From Takakia lepidozioides (taxonomy: Eukaryota > Streptophyta > Takakiopsida > Takakiales > Takakiaceae), in assembly GCA_030704615.1 (NCBI GenBank), contig CM060733.1, positions 63,054,001 to 63,118,000 on the forward strand: 64,000 nucleotides of DNA, in the 5' to 3' direction. The position numbers and the translations under genes are program-made. How positions within the stretch are numbered: position 1 is the stretch's first letter; each line of letters starts with the position of its first letter. Of the stretch, positions 25,430-37,075 are shown in pieces. Below the pieces are notes generated by a model that did not search any database, was not told the origin of the DNA, and was given only the letters and a program-made list of their open reading frames with translations.

Positions 25430-25960
25430 TTAATTAGCAATAATTAAGGGTAATTAAAAAATTCTCCATGGCCATCATAAGCTGCTTTTTTCATCCGGTC
25501 CAGATGAAAAAATAAATAGGTTCATTTATTCGGATGAGGTCCATCAGCAGGATGAAAAAATAGTATACATCATCCAAGGCAGCGGGTTTATCATCCTAAC
25601 AGGTAATTCGTCATCCCTTAAGAGAAAGCCTCATCCAGTACGGAAAAAAACGCATAAAGGGGGAATAAAACGAATTCAAATCCTGGTATTTTTCATCCGG
25701 CATGGATGGAAAAATTATAGATAGGATGCCAGTGTCATAACCCCTACGGAGGTAATTCCTCATTATCTGGTGACTCATCTGATATAGATGAAAGTCAATA
25801 AAAGAGGAATGAAAAATTATGTCATTTTTAAAGGGAGTTTAGTGTCCACCCAGGTGATTCTTCTGGTATGGATAGAAAACCTTTACAAGTCGGGTGAAAA
25901 CACCTTTTAGAGTCCATCTGGTATAGATGGAAAATCATGAAAAGAACACTGATGCAACCG
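25430..25960. repeat. Array of TTCATCC/GGATGAAA words
   Basis: TCATCC, GGATGA and GATGAAAA words occur roughly every 20-50 bases on both strands in an AT-rich stretch. They resemble the ATTCATCC arrays in the terminal modules of the methyltransferase transposons and the arms of the 62-kb palindromes. No GTGAGC cluster or CCGCGG pair was seen beside it, so its link to that family is uncertain. Confidence 0.5.
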
Positions 25961-26819
25961 GCCAATTAGAAGAAGGGAGGGAGAGAGAGGGAGAGAGAGG
26001 GTTGGGACTTACAACGAGCGAGTGGGAGGGAGGGCAAACATGCATGGGAGGCCCGCATTGGAGCAACCTTCGCATCTGAAGCAAGCAACCCTAGAAATGC
26101 TAGGGTATGTGTGTGAGGAGGTTTCGGCTGGGAGCTCGCCATTCTTGGGAGAGTCAGCTTCGTCTTAGCAGGCCGTGTTTCAATCTCTACCCACTCGGCC
26201 CTGAATTCGCAGCACGGAGCAGAGCTGGCATGAGTTTCTTAAAATTCCTTCACGATCGTGGGACAACCGCAATCGCAAGGTGTGGCTTCTTCTTAATGTA
26301 CGATGTGAAGAAGTTTGTCCATCCAGCAAATGTGGGTTGTTGGCTCCTGTTAGTACCATGATTTGGTATTCTTCCTGATGTTTACAAGGTTCTTGGGAGA
26401 GTCAGCTTGGTCTTAGCAGGCCGTGTTTCGATCTCTGCCCGCTCAGCTGCACCGTGGTGGTTCTCACTGACCAATCCGACAGTACCTGACTACAGACACA
26501 AGCAGCACACACAAGAGGTCCTCTTGGGTTCATGGTCAGTCAAATCCTCCATGGGTCATGTAAGTTAGCTCGTTGGGTGGATCTATGGTGGTTTGGAGTG
26601 ACTTTGATGTTACTCAGGCATTGTATCAGAGAACGGATATCGTCTTCAGGCCGTTGGCATGTCGGACATTTACTATCTCCTTTACCTCTCTACATCTGGT
26701 TTTGTGCAAAGATAGACTCCCCAACTTGAGTTTAAATTTCAGGTCTAGTGTCAAGGGTAGAGGTATGCCCTTCAGATCATCCTCAAGGTCCTCTATGTGC
26801 CCCTATAATCAGGTACGGG

Positions 26820-27020
26820 GAGGTGTACTTCAACCTGACCACATCACGTTGGTTTGTGGGGGCAAAGCATGTGCAAGCATGGCAGCGGGCTGGACATGTG
26901 ATTCTGAACACAAGTTTAGGTGAGCCTGGCAGCCCTGGAAAAGGGAGTAGAGGTCCATGGTGACATTGTCAAAGCTGGAACTATACAAGAAATCTGATTG
27001 TGAACACTGCCTTGGTGACA
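26820..27020 (+). pseudogene. Short PPR scrap
   Basis: Pieces corresponding to LQPDHITLVC, ACASMA and a KEVHGDIVKAG-like segment (at DNA level) can be read across frame breaks. This is another fragment of the same dispersed PPR repeat. Confidence 0.45.
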
Positions 27021-27029
27021 TGTATGCCC

Positions 27030-28940
27030 AATCGCTCAAGGTGCTTTTGGTGATTAAGATTCTTTTTACTTCATATTTTTCTCTCTTGTTTTTGGGGTTC
27101 TTAGTTGACATCGATAACAAGTGTAGGGGTCTGTGATTCACCTGGGGTTCCACAATCCTCACTAACCCATTGGTTTTTGTGGGGGCTTGTGATGGAACCA
27201 GGTGAGGATCCCTACTTGCTTTGAATTCTCTTGAGCTTGCAGATAAGGATGTGAGCAAAAGAAACATATTGTTGCTGCCTACAGCCCCGATTTCGGCCCG
27301 CTTGCTCCCGGTTTGATATGATGATGCTTGCTTTTGACTTATGTTTTGATGCTGCTGATGGAGCATCTCGGCCTGGCAGCCTTGTCTCGTGCAGCACAGC
27401 ATGTGAATCCTACCCTGTCTTGAATCTTTGACAGCTTTGCCTGTGGATTTTTAGACTAGGTCTTTTTTTGGCCTTAAAAGAGGATTGATGATGTAAGGGT
27501 AAAGGCATCAGTGACTGTTAGGCTCTAAGGATGAGGAGGTCTGGTTTTTGTAAAAGAAGACAGCCTGATAAGGCAATGACAGGCCGTTTTCAGACCTGGA
27601 TTTGTTGTGGAATGGAGCATAGTGAGGTGCTATTTGCAAAACATGGCATTAGCCTCATGTGAAACATTGATGGTAAGCTCTAAAGGACTCTGGCCAGTGA
27701 TTAGTTACTTTATTTTGCCATATGAATAGCCACATGCATTGTATGATTTATCTTGGCCAAGTGGGCTTGGTCTTGGGCACTCAAATTGTATGTGTGTCCT
27801 TATCTGGATGCTGTGACAGGGCAGGCCTTTCTTCCATGCCAAAATGCCTTACATGATGCATATCTTGGGGCAACTGTACATGATGTAGAATGAAGTCGCA
27901 ATCAATCTTGTCATGCCCAAAGTGATCACTTGGTTGCATGTTTGGAGTCTGATTTACTACAGGCTGGGCCAGCAAGTGTCATGTGTGCACAGGCCCTGAA
28001 TATGTACAATGACAGGCTGTTCTTACCTACCCAAAAGGCCTTGCACGATGCATGCTGTGCTTACATTTGGCCAAATGTGAAGTTGCAATATGGCTTGCCA
28101 TGCCCAAGAAGTTTACTTGGTGGCATGCCTGAAGTGTAATTAATTACATGCTAGTCCTTCCAGTTGCTTGTATGAACATTCCCTGAAGGTGTTGTAGGGC
28201 AGGCTGTTCTTACCAACCTTGCATAATGCTTGTCTTGGATCACCTCAAGGTGCTTGTCTGAACATACCTTGAATCTGTAGCAGGGCAGGTTGTTCTTACC
28301 TACCCAAGGAGCCTTGCATGGTGCATGTCTTGGGTTACTTACAGGAATTTGAACATGCTGCAGCAATCTGATTTTTCAGTACACAAGATGCTTGCTTATA
28401 TGCTTGTCTTGTTATCATGACCTGTACATAAACAAACCCCACCCTCCCACCCTGTTTTATCATTAATGATTAGGGTGAAATCAATTGGGAAGTCATGACA
28501 AGAATGGAAGTGTTAGATGGTGCCCTATTTATGGGCTGTTTATGTCTTTAATTGACAATGACCCTAGTGGGTCTTGTCCATGTCTTGACATGACATGAGT
28601 ATCTTCCCTCCCTCCCTCCTGCTCGCTCTAAGTCTGTTCACGGCTATCGCGATGGGAAACTTTTTAAGTTTTTTAACCTTTTTGCAAACTATAAGCAACT
28701 TTTTGATTTTTTATTTTTGATTTTTTTTTTCTTTTTTTAAAGGAAACCTCAAGCCCTTGAGGAGGGGGAAAAATTAACCCCCTTTCATTTATGGGCCATG
28801 AGACCTACAGGACGATCAGCCCAGACATATCGTCACGAACAATCCCACACATGTGGTAGGGCAGCGGGTTTGAAACCCGAACCACCAAGGTGACACACTG
28901 TGCACTTACCAGCCGATTTTTTTTTCAATCTTTTGCACTT
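27030..28940. other. CACTA interior, no gene recognised
   Basis: Sequence 27,780-28,370 contains several short related words (CTTGCATGGTGCATG, GGCAGGCTGTTCTTACC, TTGGGGCAACTG) suggesting diverged internal duplications. No domain was recognised in any frame. Confidence 0.35.
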
Positions 28941-28942
28941 TG

Positions 28943-28970
28943 ATTATTATTATTATTATTATTATTATTT
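28943..28970. repeat. (ATT)n microsatellite
   Basis: About nine uninterrupted ATT units lie near the right end of the CACTA element. Confidence 0.9.
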
Positions 28971-29385
28971 GAATTCATTCTAGTGGTCAGAGTCTCCGTT
29001 TTTCCAAATATAAATACTCATATATTATATATATAACCAAAAAAACATACACGCGCAGTCATGTAGTGATTCTTCCATGTGATGATTTGGCAGAATGCAT
29101 TAGAGTGAGAGTCATAATATCATATGTCCGTCTAGCAATATGCACACGTCATTCCAGTGTAGCCATGACCGTGACTGGTAGTCATATCCGCCATGCCAAT
29201 ATTCGTGGTCAAACATGTTTGACTTGTGTTGCGCAGAGTCCGGAGTCATGCAGTCGTATATACGCCTTTCCCCAGACCAGCGTTATGATTTCAAAGGCAT
29301 TTACGACTGCAAATGGCATTTCTGCCACAAATCTGTCATGACTGCGCACCTATGGGAGTCATAAAAGCCGCAATCTATTGTAGTG

Positions 29386-30470
29386 CAAATGTGGGTGCAG
29401 CAAGCCTGATGCGAAGGAAGAGTTCGACAATTTGGCTGAACGGGATGTGGTGTATTGGAGTGCCATGATTGCAAGGTATGTGCAGCATGGGTATGGGATT
29501 AAGGCTTTGGAGACCTAAGAGCAAATGATGTGGGAAGGGATGAAGCCAGACCAGGTCATGCTCATTTGTGTTTATAATATGCATATGCGAGCTTAGCAGC
29601 CCTGGGAATGGTCAAAGTGGTTCATGGTAACATTATCAAAGCTGGAATTGTACCAAATGTCATTCTGAACATTCCCCTGGTGTACATCTATGCTCACCAA
29701 GTGTTCAACAAAATCCCTCAACGATCTTTGATCACGTGGAATATAATGTTGGCAGGAGTTACCAAGGATGGGTGTGGTAGGAATGCTTTGGAGACCTATG
29801 AGCAACTATTGCGCGAAGGGGTGAAGCCCAACCACATCACGTTTGTTTGTATTTACGATGCGTGTGCAAGCTTACGAGCTCTGGAAAATGGGAAAGAGGT
29901 CCATGGTGACATCATCAAAGCTGGATTTGTACCAGATGTCATTTTGACCACTGCCCTGGTGGACATGTATGCCAAATGTGGGTGCAGCAAGCCTGTTGCG
30001 AAGGGAGAGTTCGACAATATGGCTGAACAAGATGTGGTGTTTTAAGTCCATGATTGCAAGGTATGTGCAGCATGGGTATGGGATTGAGGCTTTGGAAACG
30101 TAAGAGCAAATGATGTGGGAAGGGATGAAGCCAGACCAGGTCATGCTCATTTGTGTTTATAATATGCATATGCGAGCTTAGCAGCCCTGGGAATGGTCAA
30201 AGAGGTTCATGGTGACATTATCAAAGCTGGAATTGTACCGGATGTCATTCTGAACATTCCCTTGGTGTACATCTATGCTCACCAAGTGTTCAACAGAATC
30301 CCTCAACGATCTTTGATCACCTGGAATATAATGTTGGCAGGAGTTACCAAGCATGGGTTGGTAGGAATGCTTTGGAGACCTATGAGCAAATGTTGCACGA
30401 AGGGTTGAAGCCCAACCGCATCACATTTGTTTGTGTTTGCAATGCGTGTGCAAGCCTGGGAGCGTTCTGT
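29386..30470 (+). pseudogene. PPR repeat remnant, right part, tandemly duplicated
   Basis: Two copies about 589 bases apart: GCAAGCCTGATGCGAAGG near 29,399 and GCAAGCCTGTTGCGAAGG near 29,988. Each reads a PPR repeat (LITWNIMLAGVTK, ALETYEQLLREGVKPNHITF, GKEVHGDIIKAGFVPDVIL) followed by a broken segment with an in-frame stop after ALET. The first copy continues the frame interrupted by the CACTA element. The duplication and stops rule out a working PPR gene. Confidence 0.75.
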
Positions 30471-30479
30471 TGTAGTGAA

Positions 30480-31125
30480 TATTTTTCTAACCCCAGTCAA
30501 TGGTGGGACAATCAAGGCAAAAAAGTGAATGCCTATTGGATTACAGAGAGTAGAAGATGCAATTGAGCATAGGAACTAGTGTGATAGGTTGAGTTAGGTG
30601 TTTCCTAGAACAATTTGAAGCCTTCATTATTAACTGCTAGCAGCAAGGCAAGGGTGATTTTGGTAGAGGCATGGATAGCTGAAGGAGCAGGAATAGAGTA
30701 TGGGTCCAGATTCATCGAAGAGGGCCGGACTTCAAGCTCCTATGATTCTTGTGGATCAATAGCTACTAGCAACCTGCATGGATAGATGGTCGACTGGAAG
30801 CTGCAGTAGTAGCGGTGGAATTGATAAATCAAGCACTGCTAATGAAGGCACCTTCTTCAACACATTTCACCCTGTTTTTCCTTCTTATCATAATCGACCC
30901 GAAGTTTTCATGTTGAATTCTGCATGTTAGCTGGTTGAGTGAACCTTTGATAATTTGGAGTGACTTTGACATGATACTGCCAATGTCCAGAAACAGGTAA
31001 CAGAGATGAGGAGAAGCTGTGAAATGAATACTTTTCTTACCCAGTCAATGGTGGGACAATCGAGGCAAGAAGGTGAATATATGTCTGATTATAGAGAGTA
31101 GCAAATGCAATTGAGCATAAGAACG
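30480..31125. repeat. Dispersed repeat flanking PPR scraps
   Basis: GGCATGGATAGCTGAAGGAG at about 30,677 recurs at about 33,448, on the other side of the mirrored element. The CTTCTTCAACACATTTCACC segment at about 30,850 matches 20.8, 21.1, 24.0 and 24.7 kb. GTCAATGGTGGGACAATC occurs twice, about 550 bases apart. No coding function is seen. Confidence 0.55.
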
Positions 31126-31736
31126 GGGAATGCCTCCGCGTGAGCCTGGCCGCGTGAGCACGTGAGCGCAACCAGGCTTATGCCACGTCAGCAGTTTCCG
31201 CCACGTTGGTTCTCGATAGCGTAGTTCACGCCACATCATTCTCATAGGCACGGACCTATAACCGCGGACAGAACAGCGTGAAATGGCCCTATAGCCGCGG
31301 ACTTGAGCATTCGGCACATATGGAACCATATTTGGGCGATGAGAAGAAGTGCAGAACAAAGGGTTCGAATGAATATTACTGAATGATTGTGTTTGAGACC
31401 GAATATAGAAGAATGGTTGTGGATGAATTAATGAGGATGAAGGAGAATCAATGTGGATGACACGCTCAAAATATAGATGAATATGGATGAAATCTTGCAG
31501 ATGAATGATAATGGTTGAATGTTGGACGACAAATTGTGGATAAAAAGGAGTGCGCACCTTTCTTTCACCATGGTCCATAAATAGAAGAATATAATACCCA
31601 ACCCTTCTTCCAATAGCAGCCGAACCCCACTGCCTTCCGTCCACACCGAAGCCAAGATCTCACCGAGCCCAATGCAATGAGAAGACATTACAGACTACAG
31701 TTTTTTTTTTTTTTTTCCTCGCTGGTTGGAAAAACA

Positions 31737-32689
31737 GTGTGGCGCCACACACTGGTTTAGGGTCCAACCCACTAGGGAAAAAAAATTAAAAAAATTAAAA
31801 AAATCCCTGGCTGATTGAAAAACTAGTGTGCGGCGCCGCACACTAGTTTGGGTCCAACCAACCAGGGGGAAAATAATAATAATAGTTTTTTTTTTTTGGG
31901 TTGGAAAAACAGTGTGCGGCGCCGCACACCTTTTCTGCCCACTGAAAAACATCAAATTCGGGACCCCATCAAGCTCATGGAGTGGTCCCGAATTCAGTCT
32001 TTTTCAATGGGCAGAAAGGTATGCGGCGCCGCACACTCTTTTGGGGTCCAACCAACCAAGGGGCAAGGGGGGGATAAAATAAAAAATAAAAATTGGTTTT
32101 TTTTTCCCTTCCCTGGTTGGTTTGAAAAACAGTGTGCCATTGAAAATCACCGAATTCGGGACCCCCAATTCGGGAGTGGGCCCTCTATAAGAGACCTCAA
32201 AATGAGCCTTTTGGGTGGGGCAAAAACGGTGTGCTTCAAAGCACACCATTTCTGCTAAGTATTCAATCACTTTCAAGTCCCCTCCATGCTTTCAGTTGCT
32301 ATCTGAAGAGACCTCAAAAAAAGCCTTTTGGATGGGGCACAAACGGTGTGCTTTGAAGCACACCATCTCTGCTATGTTTTCATCCCTTTCAAGGAGACGC
32401 GTCATGGTGGATTCCTGCTTTAAGAATGTGGATTCTTGCTTGAAGACATCGAATGGATGCGAATGGTTTGTCATTTTATTTCTAGTTTGTTATTTGTGGT
32501 TTGATGTTTCATGTTTTGATTAATGAATCCCACGCTTCTGGTGTGCTATTTGGGGTGAATGACATCTACAAATTGCTCGGACTACATAACTTATGATTCG
32601 TTGTCATGTCCTCTTCCTGGCGACCAGAAATCCATGCTGGGTAAACGCCAGGTCTTTTGCTTGCAAAGCAGGGGTTGGGTTCATTTGCA

Positions 32690-32722
<33 letters not shown>

Positions 32723-33034
32723 GGTCCCCGAAGGTGCCTGATTAAGGTATCGTTGACGACACCTTAATCTGGCCGCTCTTCTGGTGTGCTATTTGGGGTG
32801 AATGACATCTACAAATTGCTCGGACTACATAACTTATGATTCGTTGTCATATCCCAACAGGGCTGGGAATTAATATGTCGTTGACGACACCTTAATGCCT
32901 ACTTTTCTGCACAAAAAAGGTCCCCCCTATGGTTTTTTTCCAGTGGACATATTTGTTCTGGGGAGATATTCATGGGTTCATTTGTCATGTGCAGACAGGG
33001 GCTGTGATTTAAGCTGTCGTTGACGACAGCTTAA
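31737..33034. repeat. Palindromes of three arm types inside the mirrored element
   Basis: Type 1: GTGTGGCGCCACAC at 31,737-31,750; a perfect 30-base palindrome at 31,820-31,849 built on GTGTGCGGCGCCGCACAC; copies at 31,912-31,929 and 32,019-32,036. Type 2: GGTGTGCTTCAAAGCACACC at 32,228-32,247 and GGTGTGCTTTGAAGCACACC at 32,345-32,364. Type 3: arms ATTAAGGTNTCGT around TG at 32,741-32,768, a weaker copy near 32,873, and TTAAGCTGTCGT with its exact complement at 33,009-33,034. Each is centred on CG, TG or CA. Confidence 0.85.
32690..32721. repeat. Long T-run
   Basis: About 32 consecutive T bases immediately precede the type 3 palindromes. It may be a retro-insert tail or a slippage tract. Confidence 0.85.
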
Positions 33035-33439
33035 TGCCTGCTTCCCCGCGCATGCTGATCCCTGAGGATAGATGTTGTTACAATCATCCATGGTTCAATC
33101 ATCTGGGCAATTTTTCATCTGCCACTCATCCAACGTTCATCCATTCCCTTTTACGTCCAAACCAAATACATTCATCCGTAAATTTTTCATCGCACATTTG
33201 TGCTACATTGTCGTCATGGAGCCTGTCTGTCTTTTGTCCGATAGAGAGGAGATTGCGTCGTTGCAGTAGAGTTTGCGTCCACGACAATAGGCCCACTTGT
33301 TCATTTGGCTTTAGGGTCCGCATCAGTTATCTACTCACGCTTTCAATCAGCTCATGCTTCGGGGAATCTGCTCACACATAAAAGAATCTGCTCACGGGTT
33401 CTGCTCACGCCTTTGCTGCCCTCGGATGTATGCATTATT

Positions 33440-33850
33440 TGTGCAGAGGCATGGATAGCTGAAGGAGCAGGGATAGAGTGTGGGTCCAGATTCATCCAAG
33501 AGGACCAGAAAGAGGTCCATGGTGACATCGTCAAAGCTGGAATTGTACCGGATGTCATTCTGAACACTGCCCTGGTGGACATGTACACCAAATGTGGGTG
33601 CATTAAGGATGCGAAGGCAGTTTTCAACACTATGGCTGAATGAGATGTGGTGTCGTGGAACGCGATGCTTGCAGGGTATGCACAGCAGGGATGTGGTATG
33701 GAGGATTTGGAGACCTATGATCAAATGATGGGGGAAGGGATGAAGCCCATTGCAATGCATGTGCAAGCCTGACAACTTTGGAAAATGGCACAGAAGTCCA
33801 TGGTAACACTGTCAGAGCTGGAATTGTAACAATACCCTCATGGACATGGG
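33440..33850 (+). pseudogene. PPR scrap
   Basis: Reads KEVHGDIVKAGIVPDVILNT and ALVDMYTKCGCIKDAKAVFN followed by TMAE, then a stop. The next-frame continuation (DVVSWNAMLAGYAQQG-like) is readable downstream. It is the same PPR repeat as at 21-22 and 29-30 kb. Confidence 0.7.
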
Positions 33851-33851
33851 C

Positions 33852-34091
33852 AGAAGCATGCTACAGTGGCTCACTTTTGTCCAGTCTACTCTAATCTTAC
33901 TCTCATTTTTCATTTTCAAAACACAACAGCTTTGTTTGGAAACCAATTTTTGGGTGATCTCAAATTGAGTTGACAACAAAAATAAATTGCGACACCTAAT
34001 TTAAAGTTCCTATGAAAAAAGATATAAATGAAAGTAGACTAGTTTAGACTGGACAAAAATTTCGCAAAGTGAGCCACTGTAGCATGCTTCT
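33852..34091. mobile_element. MITE copy 2 (240 bp), inverted relative to copy 1
   Basis: Begins AGAAGCATGCTACAGTGG and ends CCACTGTAGCATGCTTCT. Its interior is the reverse complement of copy 1 (7,039-7,277) with few differences. It lies in the debris after the PPR scrap. Confidence 0.85.
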
Positions 34092-34539
34092 ACCCACATG
34101 TACATGCAAAATGTGGGTGCACTCTATCCTGCTGATTTGTTGTTGTGCTGGAACAGTAGCAAACGTAGAATGACATTCTCACCTTACATCTGTTGCTATC
34201 TTCAGTGCATATGTAGTGTCATTTGCACTTTGTCAGACTATTGTTAGAGGAGCCAGATTTTGGGACTCCGGTGCTATATTGTAAATTTGACTGGCAGCAG
34301 TTTAAGAGAAGCTCTTACATCTACTGCTGTCTTTAAGTGCCTATGTTTTGTCCTTTGCACTTCCTGACTTTGTTTTTTCCTATGATTCTTGCCTGTGAAT
34401 AAAACGTTCATTTACACAATCATTTTTTGTCTTTTTGTTCTTCCCTTTGTTATTCTCTTTGTTCAGTATTGAATAATACTAACCCTAACGAGATAAACAT
34501 AGTCGTGGTTCTAACTGTCCAATACATTTAAAAGTTCCA

Positions 34540-35030
34540 AATAACCCCTCATATGACACCACATGTCCACATATCATCATGTCATAGTCAGGATCATGAC
34601 TGCAAGACCTCCTCAATACATGCCACGTGTCTAGATATCAGCATGTTGTAGTTAGGATCATGACTACAATACCTCCTCAATATATGCCACGTGTCCAGAT
34701 ATAGTCATAGTGACTGTAGGAACACCTCATGGATATGCCACGTCGCAGTTTCTGGAGACGCCATATGGCGCACATCCACAAAACCTCCTGGAATTATTAA
34801 AGAGACACGTGTACAGTTTGCAGCAGCACAATAAGTCATGTATGGTAGAAGTACATATGACTGCCAAATGACAGTGAGATGTATCACTTGGTATCATCTG
34901 ACTGCAGTCATCGATGACCGACCATCCTGTACTCATTGTATTCACTTGGTTTGCACGACTTGCAGTCATAGCAGTCATATGTTTTATTTATGACTACGGG
35001 ATAGTCATATATACAATCATATATACCATA
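34540..35030. repeat. GTCATA/GCCACGTGTC-rich segment, CACTA-like subterminal region
   Basis: GCCACGTGTC occurs at about 34,622 and 34,687. TCATGACT/GTCATA/TGACTAC words recur across the segment, as they do at both ends of the 22.5-29.4 kb CACTA element. No CACTA terminus was found here, so this is a possible fragment only. Confidence 0.4.
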
Positions 35031-36430
35031 TAGGCTACACTAGAGGTCGCATTTGGGCCTTGACATAGGAGACGCACTGGGTCTTAGATTCAATTCTTCA
35101 CACATGTGCCAACGGCACAGGCCACCCTAGAGGTCACACTTGGGCCTCGACATAGGAGACCATTGGGATCATGGTCATTTGTATGTCTTTATTTATTTAT
35201 TTATTTTTTATGGCCGACCACTGCCACAGGGGTCGCCCAGATTTTTTCTTTTAATTCTTTTATCTTAATCTTAAGTTCATATTTTATTTTATACTTTTTT
35301 TTTCCATATGACCACGCAGCGGCAGATGCTCTATCCCAGGCGAGAAATGCCACAGCGGCAGACACACTCTTCCAGGCGACTGCTGTGTCCGGATTATTTT
35401 TTGTTTTATATTTTAATTTTACTATTTATTTATTTTTAATAATAATTTTTATATTTTATATTTTATTTTCTCTGGCGACCGCGGCACAACAGCCGCTCTA
35501 TCCCAGGCGACAACTACCACATCGGTCCCCCAGATTTTTCATTTTTTCCCTTATTTTAATTTTAATTTTGTACTTTAAGGTTTTATTTTTTGCCTATGTG
35601 CAATTGCGCAGCGGCAAACGCATTTTCTTCTCTTTAAAAAAAAACAGGGGAAAGAGGCCTTGAGAACTTTATTTGGAATTATTGTGGGGAAAATTAAATA
35701 AAACCCCTGATAACACCATGGAGGCACACACACCGATGTCAGTGATAGCAGAACGTGTCCTATAAGGCTCTAAAAAGCCAAGCGATCGACCGCAGGCCGA
35801 ACTAAGCTATTTCATGCTACAAGATCAGAAGAAAGGAGGAGTATGTGAGGCATATTCTCCAAAGAGAATTCAACAAAGCGCAATGAGTCTTAGAAGTACC
35901 AAGAGCAAAATTCAGTAAACCCTATCTGAGTAGTGCGTAGAACGGTCTAGCGGAAGTGAAGTTTGGACGACATTGATGTGTGCTTGATATGCTTGATGTG
36001 TTTCCAATTGACCTCCCTCTCAAACTCGGGGGGATGCGGTGGAGAAAGGCGCGGAGGTTTCTCCAGCGTTGAGGGGGGAGAGGGTTCTAGTCGCATCGGT
36101 CTTGCGTAAAGGTATGGCAGATGACCCCATGATAGACCCATGTGGCTTTAAAGAGCCAGAGATTGCCTCTGCTTGTCGTGGAGCTCTCTGGAGATCTGCA
36201 CAGCATTTCAACCAAGTTTTTTTCGATTCTGTGAGAAGGTCATGATAAATAAGAGATATCAAGCAAGAGGTTGAGCAAGTTTCTCCTAAAAAGTCATGCG
36301 GCAACGAGCCCTCCATAGGTGCCACAAGGTGGAGCTTCAGAGGGTTTCTAAAACAGGGCATGAGAAGGATTTCAGCTTAGAGGTACTGTTGTAGTTGAGC
36401 AGAATATCCAAGGGGAGGATGTCATCGAGG
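35030..36430. other. Repeat debris, no gene
   Basis: 35,030-35,165 matches the 19-kb tandem unit. 35,200-35,640 alternates AT-rich tracts with three related GC-richer words (CAGCGGCAGA, CTATCCCAGGCGA, TTCCAGGCGACTG). The plus-strand frame across it is Phe/Ile/Leu-rich because of the AT tracts and is not taken as a protein. 35,640-36,430 shows nothing nameable. Confidence 0.45.
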
Positions 36431-36770
36431 GTAGCTACCGTGTGAGCACGCTCACGCTTAAAGTGGAAAACGTGAGCAGAATCCCTTAAGCGTGAGCAGA
36501 TTCCAAGCGTGAGCAGATTAGTGAATGGGAGCCTACAACCGAGGGAAGAAGAGGGCCCATTGCCGTGGACAAAAACTACAATGCACGGACGCATGCACAC
36601 CCCATCCGACGGGACAATCCAAGCTCCATGACGACCGTATGGTACGAATGTGTGATGAAAAAGCCGCCGGATGAATGGTTTCAGGATGAATGAAAAGTTG
36701 AATAGATGAATGGTGGATGACTTGTGGATGAGAAATGAGCGACATGGATGAACCATGACTTCATTTTTGT
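36430..36770. repeat. Left terminal module of a truncated element
   Basis: GTGAGC x4 and GCTCAC x1 (36,437-36,515) are followed by GGGCCCATTGCCGTGGAC (about 36,558-36,575, a decayed CCGCGG site) and a GGATGAATG array (36,660-36,750). This is the same order as the left end of the 31-33 kb element. The matching right end is not seen: the element runs into the left end of copy A at 38,856. Confidence 0.6.
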
Positions 36771-37075
36771 TTCACGTGGGGCAATTGCATCTCGAGTGTG
36801 TCCTGAATTTCAGATTTATCGGCTGATCCTGGCAATACTTACTTTGAGGGAACTTGAAGGAAACTGTTGAAGTTACAAGGCAATTACATACAGGAGTAAA
36901 TTTGAGTTACCTATGGACTCTTCTGATGGGGGTGGGGCTGTAGAGGAGGGAGGAGGATAGAACATGAGAAGTGGAGGACAAAACAAAATCGCAGAAAAAA
37001 TTCTCCAAAAACAATGAACCCAAAAAATTGAGTCCAAAAAAACTTTGAAGGCGGTGTGTGTGCAGGTGGGGGGGG

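Larger units (their letters stand above)
22497..29388. mobile_element. CACTA-type DNA transposon, non-autonomous, 3-base target duplication
   Basis: The left end CACTACAACAGATTGTGGCT starts at 22,500. The right end, ending AGATTGTAGTG-like at 29,385 (reverse complement CACTACAATAGATTGCGGCT), matches it over about 26 bases with only C/T differences. CAA flanks both sides (22,497-22,499 and 29,386-29,388). Removing the element restores the PPR reading ...DMYAKCGCSKPDAK, as in the uninterrupted copy at 29,966-30,000. Subterminal GTCATA/TGACTAC words cluster at both ends. The interior holds minus-strand PPR scraps and other repeats and no recognisable transposase, so it would depend on a helper. 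Confidence 0.8.
31130..33412. mobile_element. Mirrored non-autonomous element with inverted terminal modules
   Basis: Left end: GTGAGC x3 (31,141-31,172), CCGCGG at about 31,262 and 31,302, then a GGATGAAT/GAATGATT array (31,370-31,520). Right end, in mirror order: a TTCATCC array (33,085-33,190), a TCCACGACAATAGGCCC segment (about 33,280), then GCTCACG words (33,333-33,410). The interior contains palindromes, a T-run and a duplicated segment, but no gene. It therefore looks like an internally deleted relative of the two-gene elements, mobilised in trans. Exact ends and a target duplication are not resolved. Confidence 0.65.

Noticed and set aside
28855-28910. tRNA-like GGGTTTGAAACCC stem region
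   Set aside because: Only a T-arm-like hairpin; no full cloverleaf, anticodon arm or acceptor stem could be drawn.
35106-35663. 185-codon plus-strand frame resembling a membrane protein
   Set aside because: Hydrophobicity comes from TTT/ATT-rich tracts alternating with repeats; its start lies in a known repeat.
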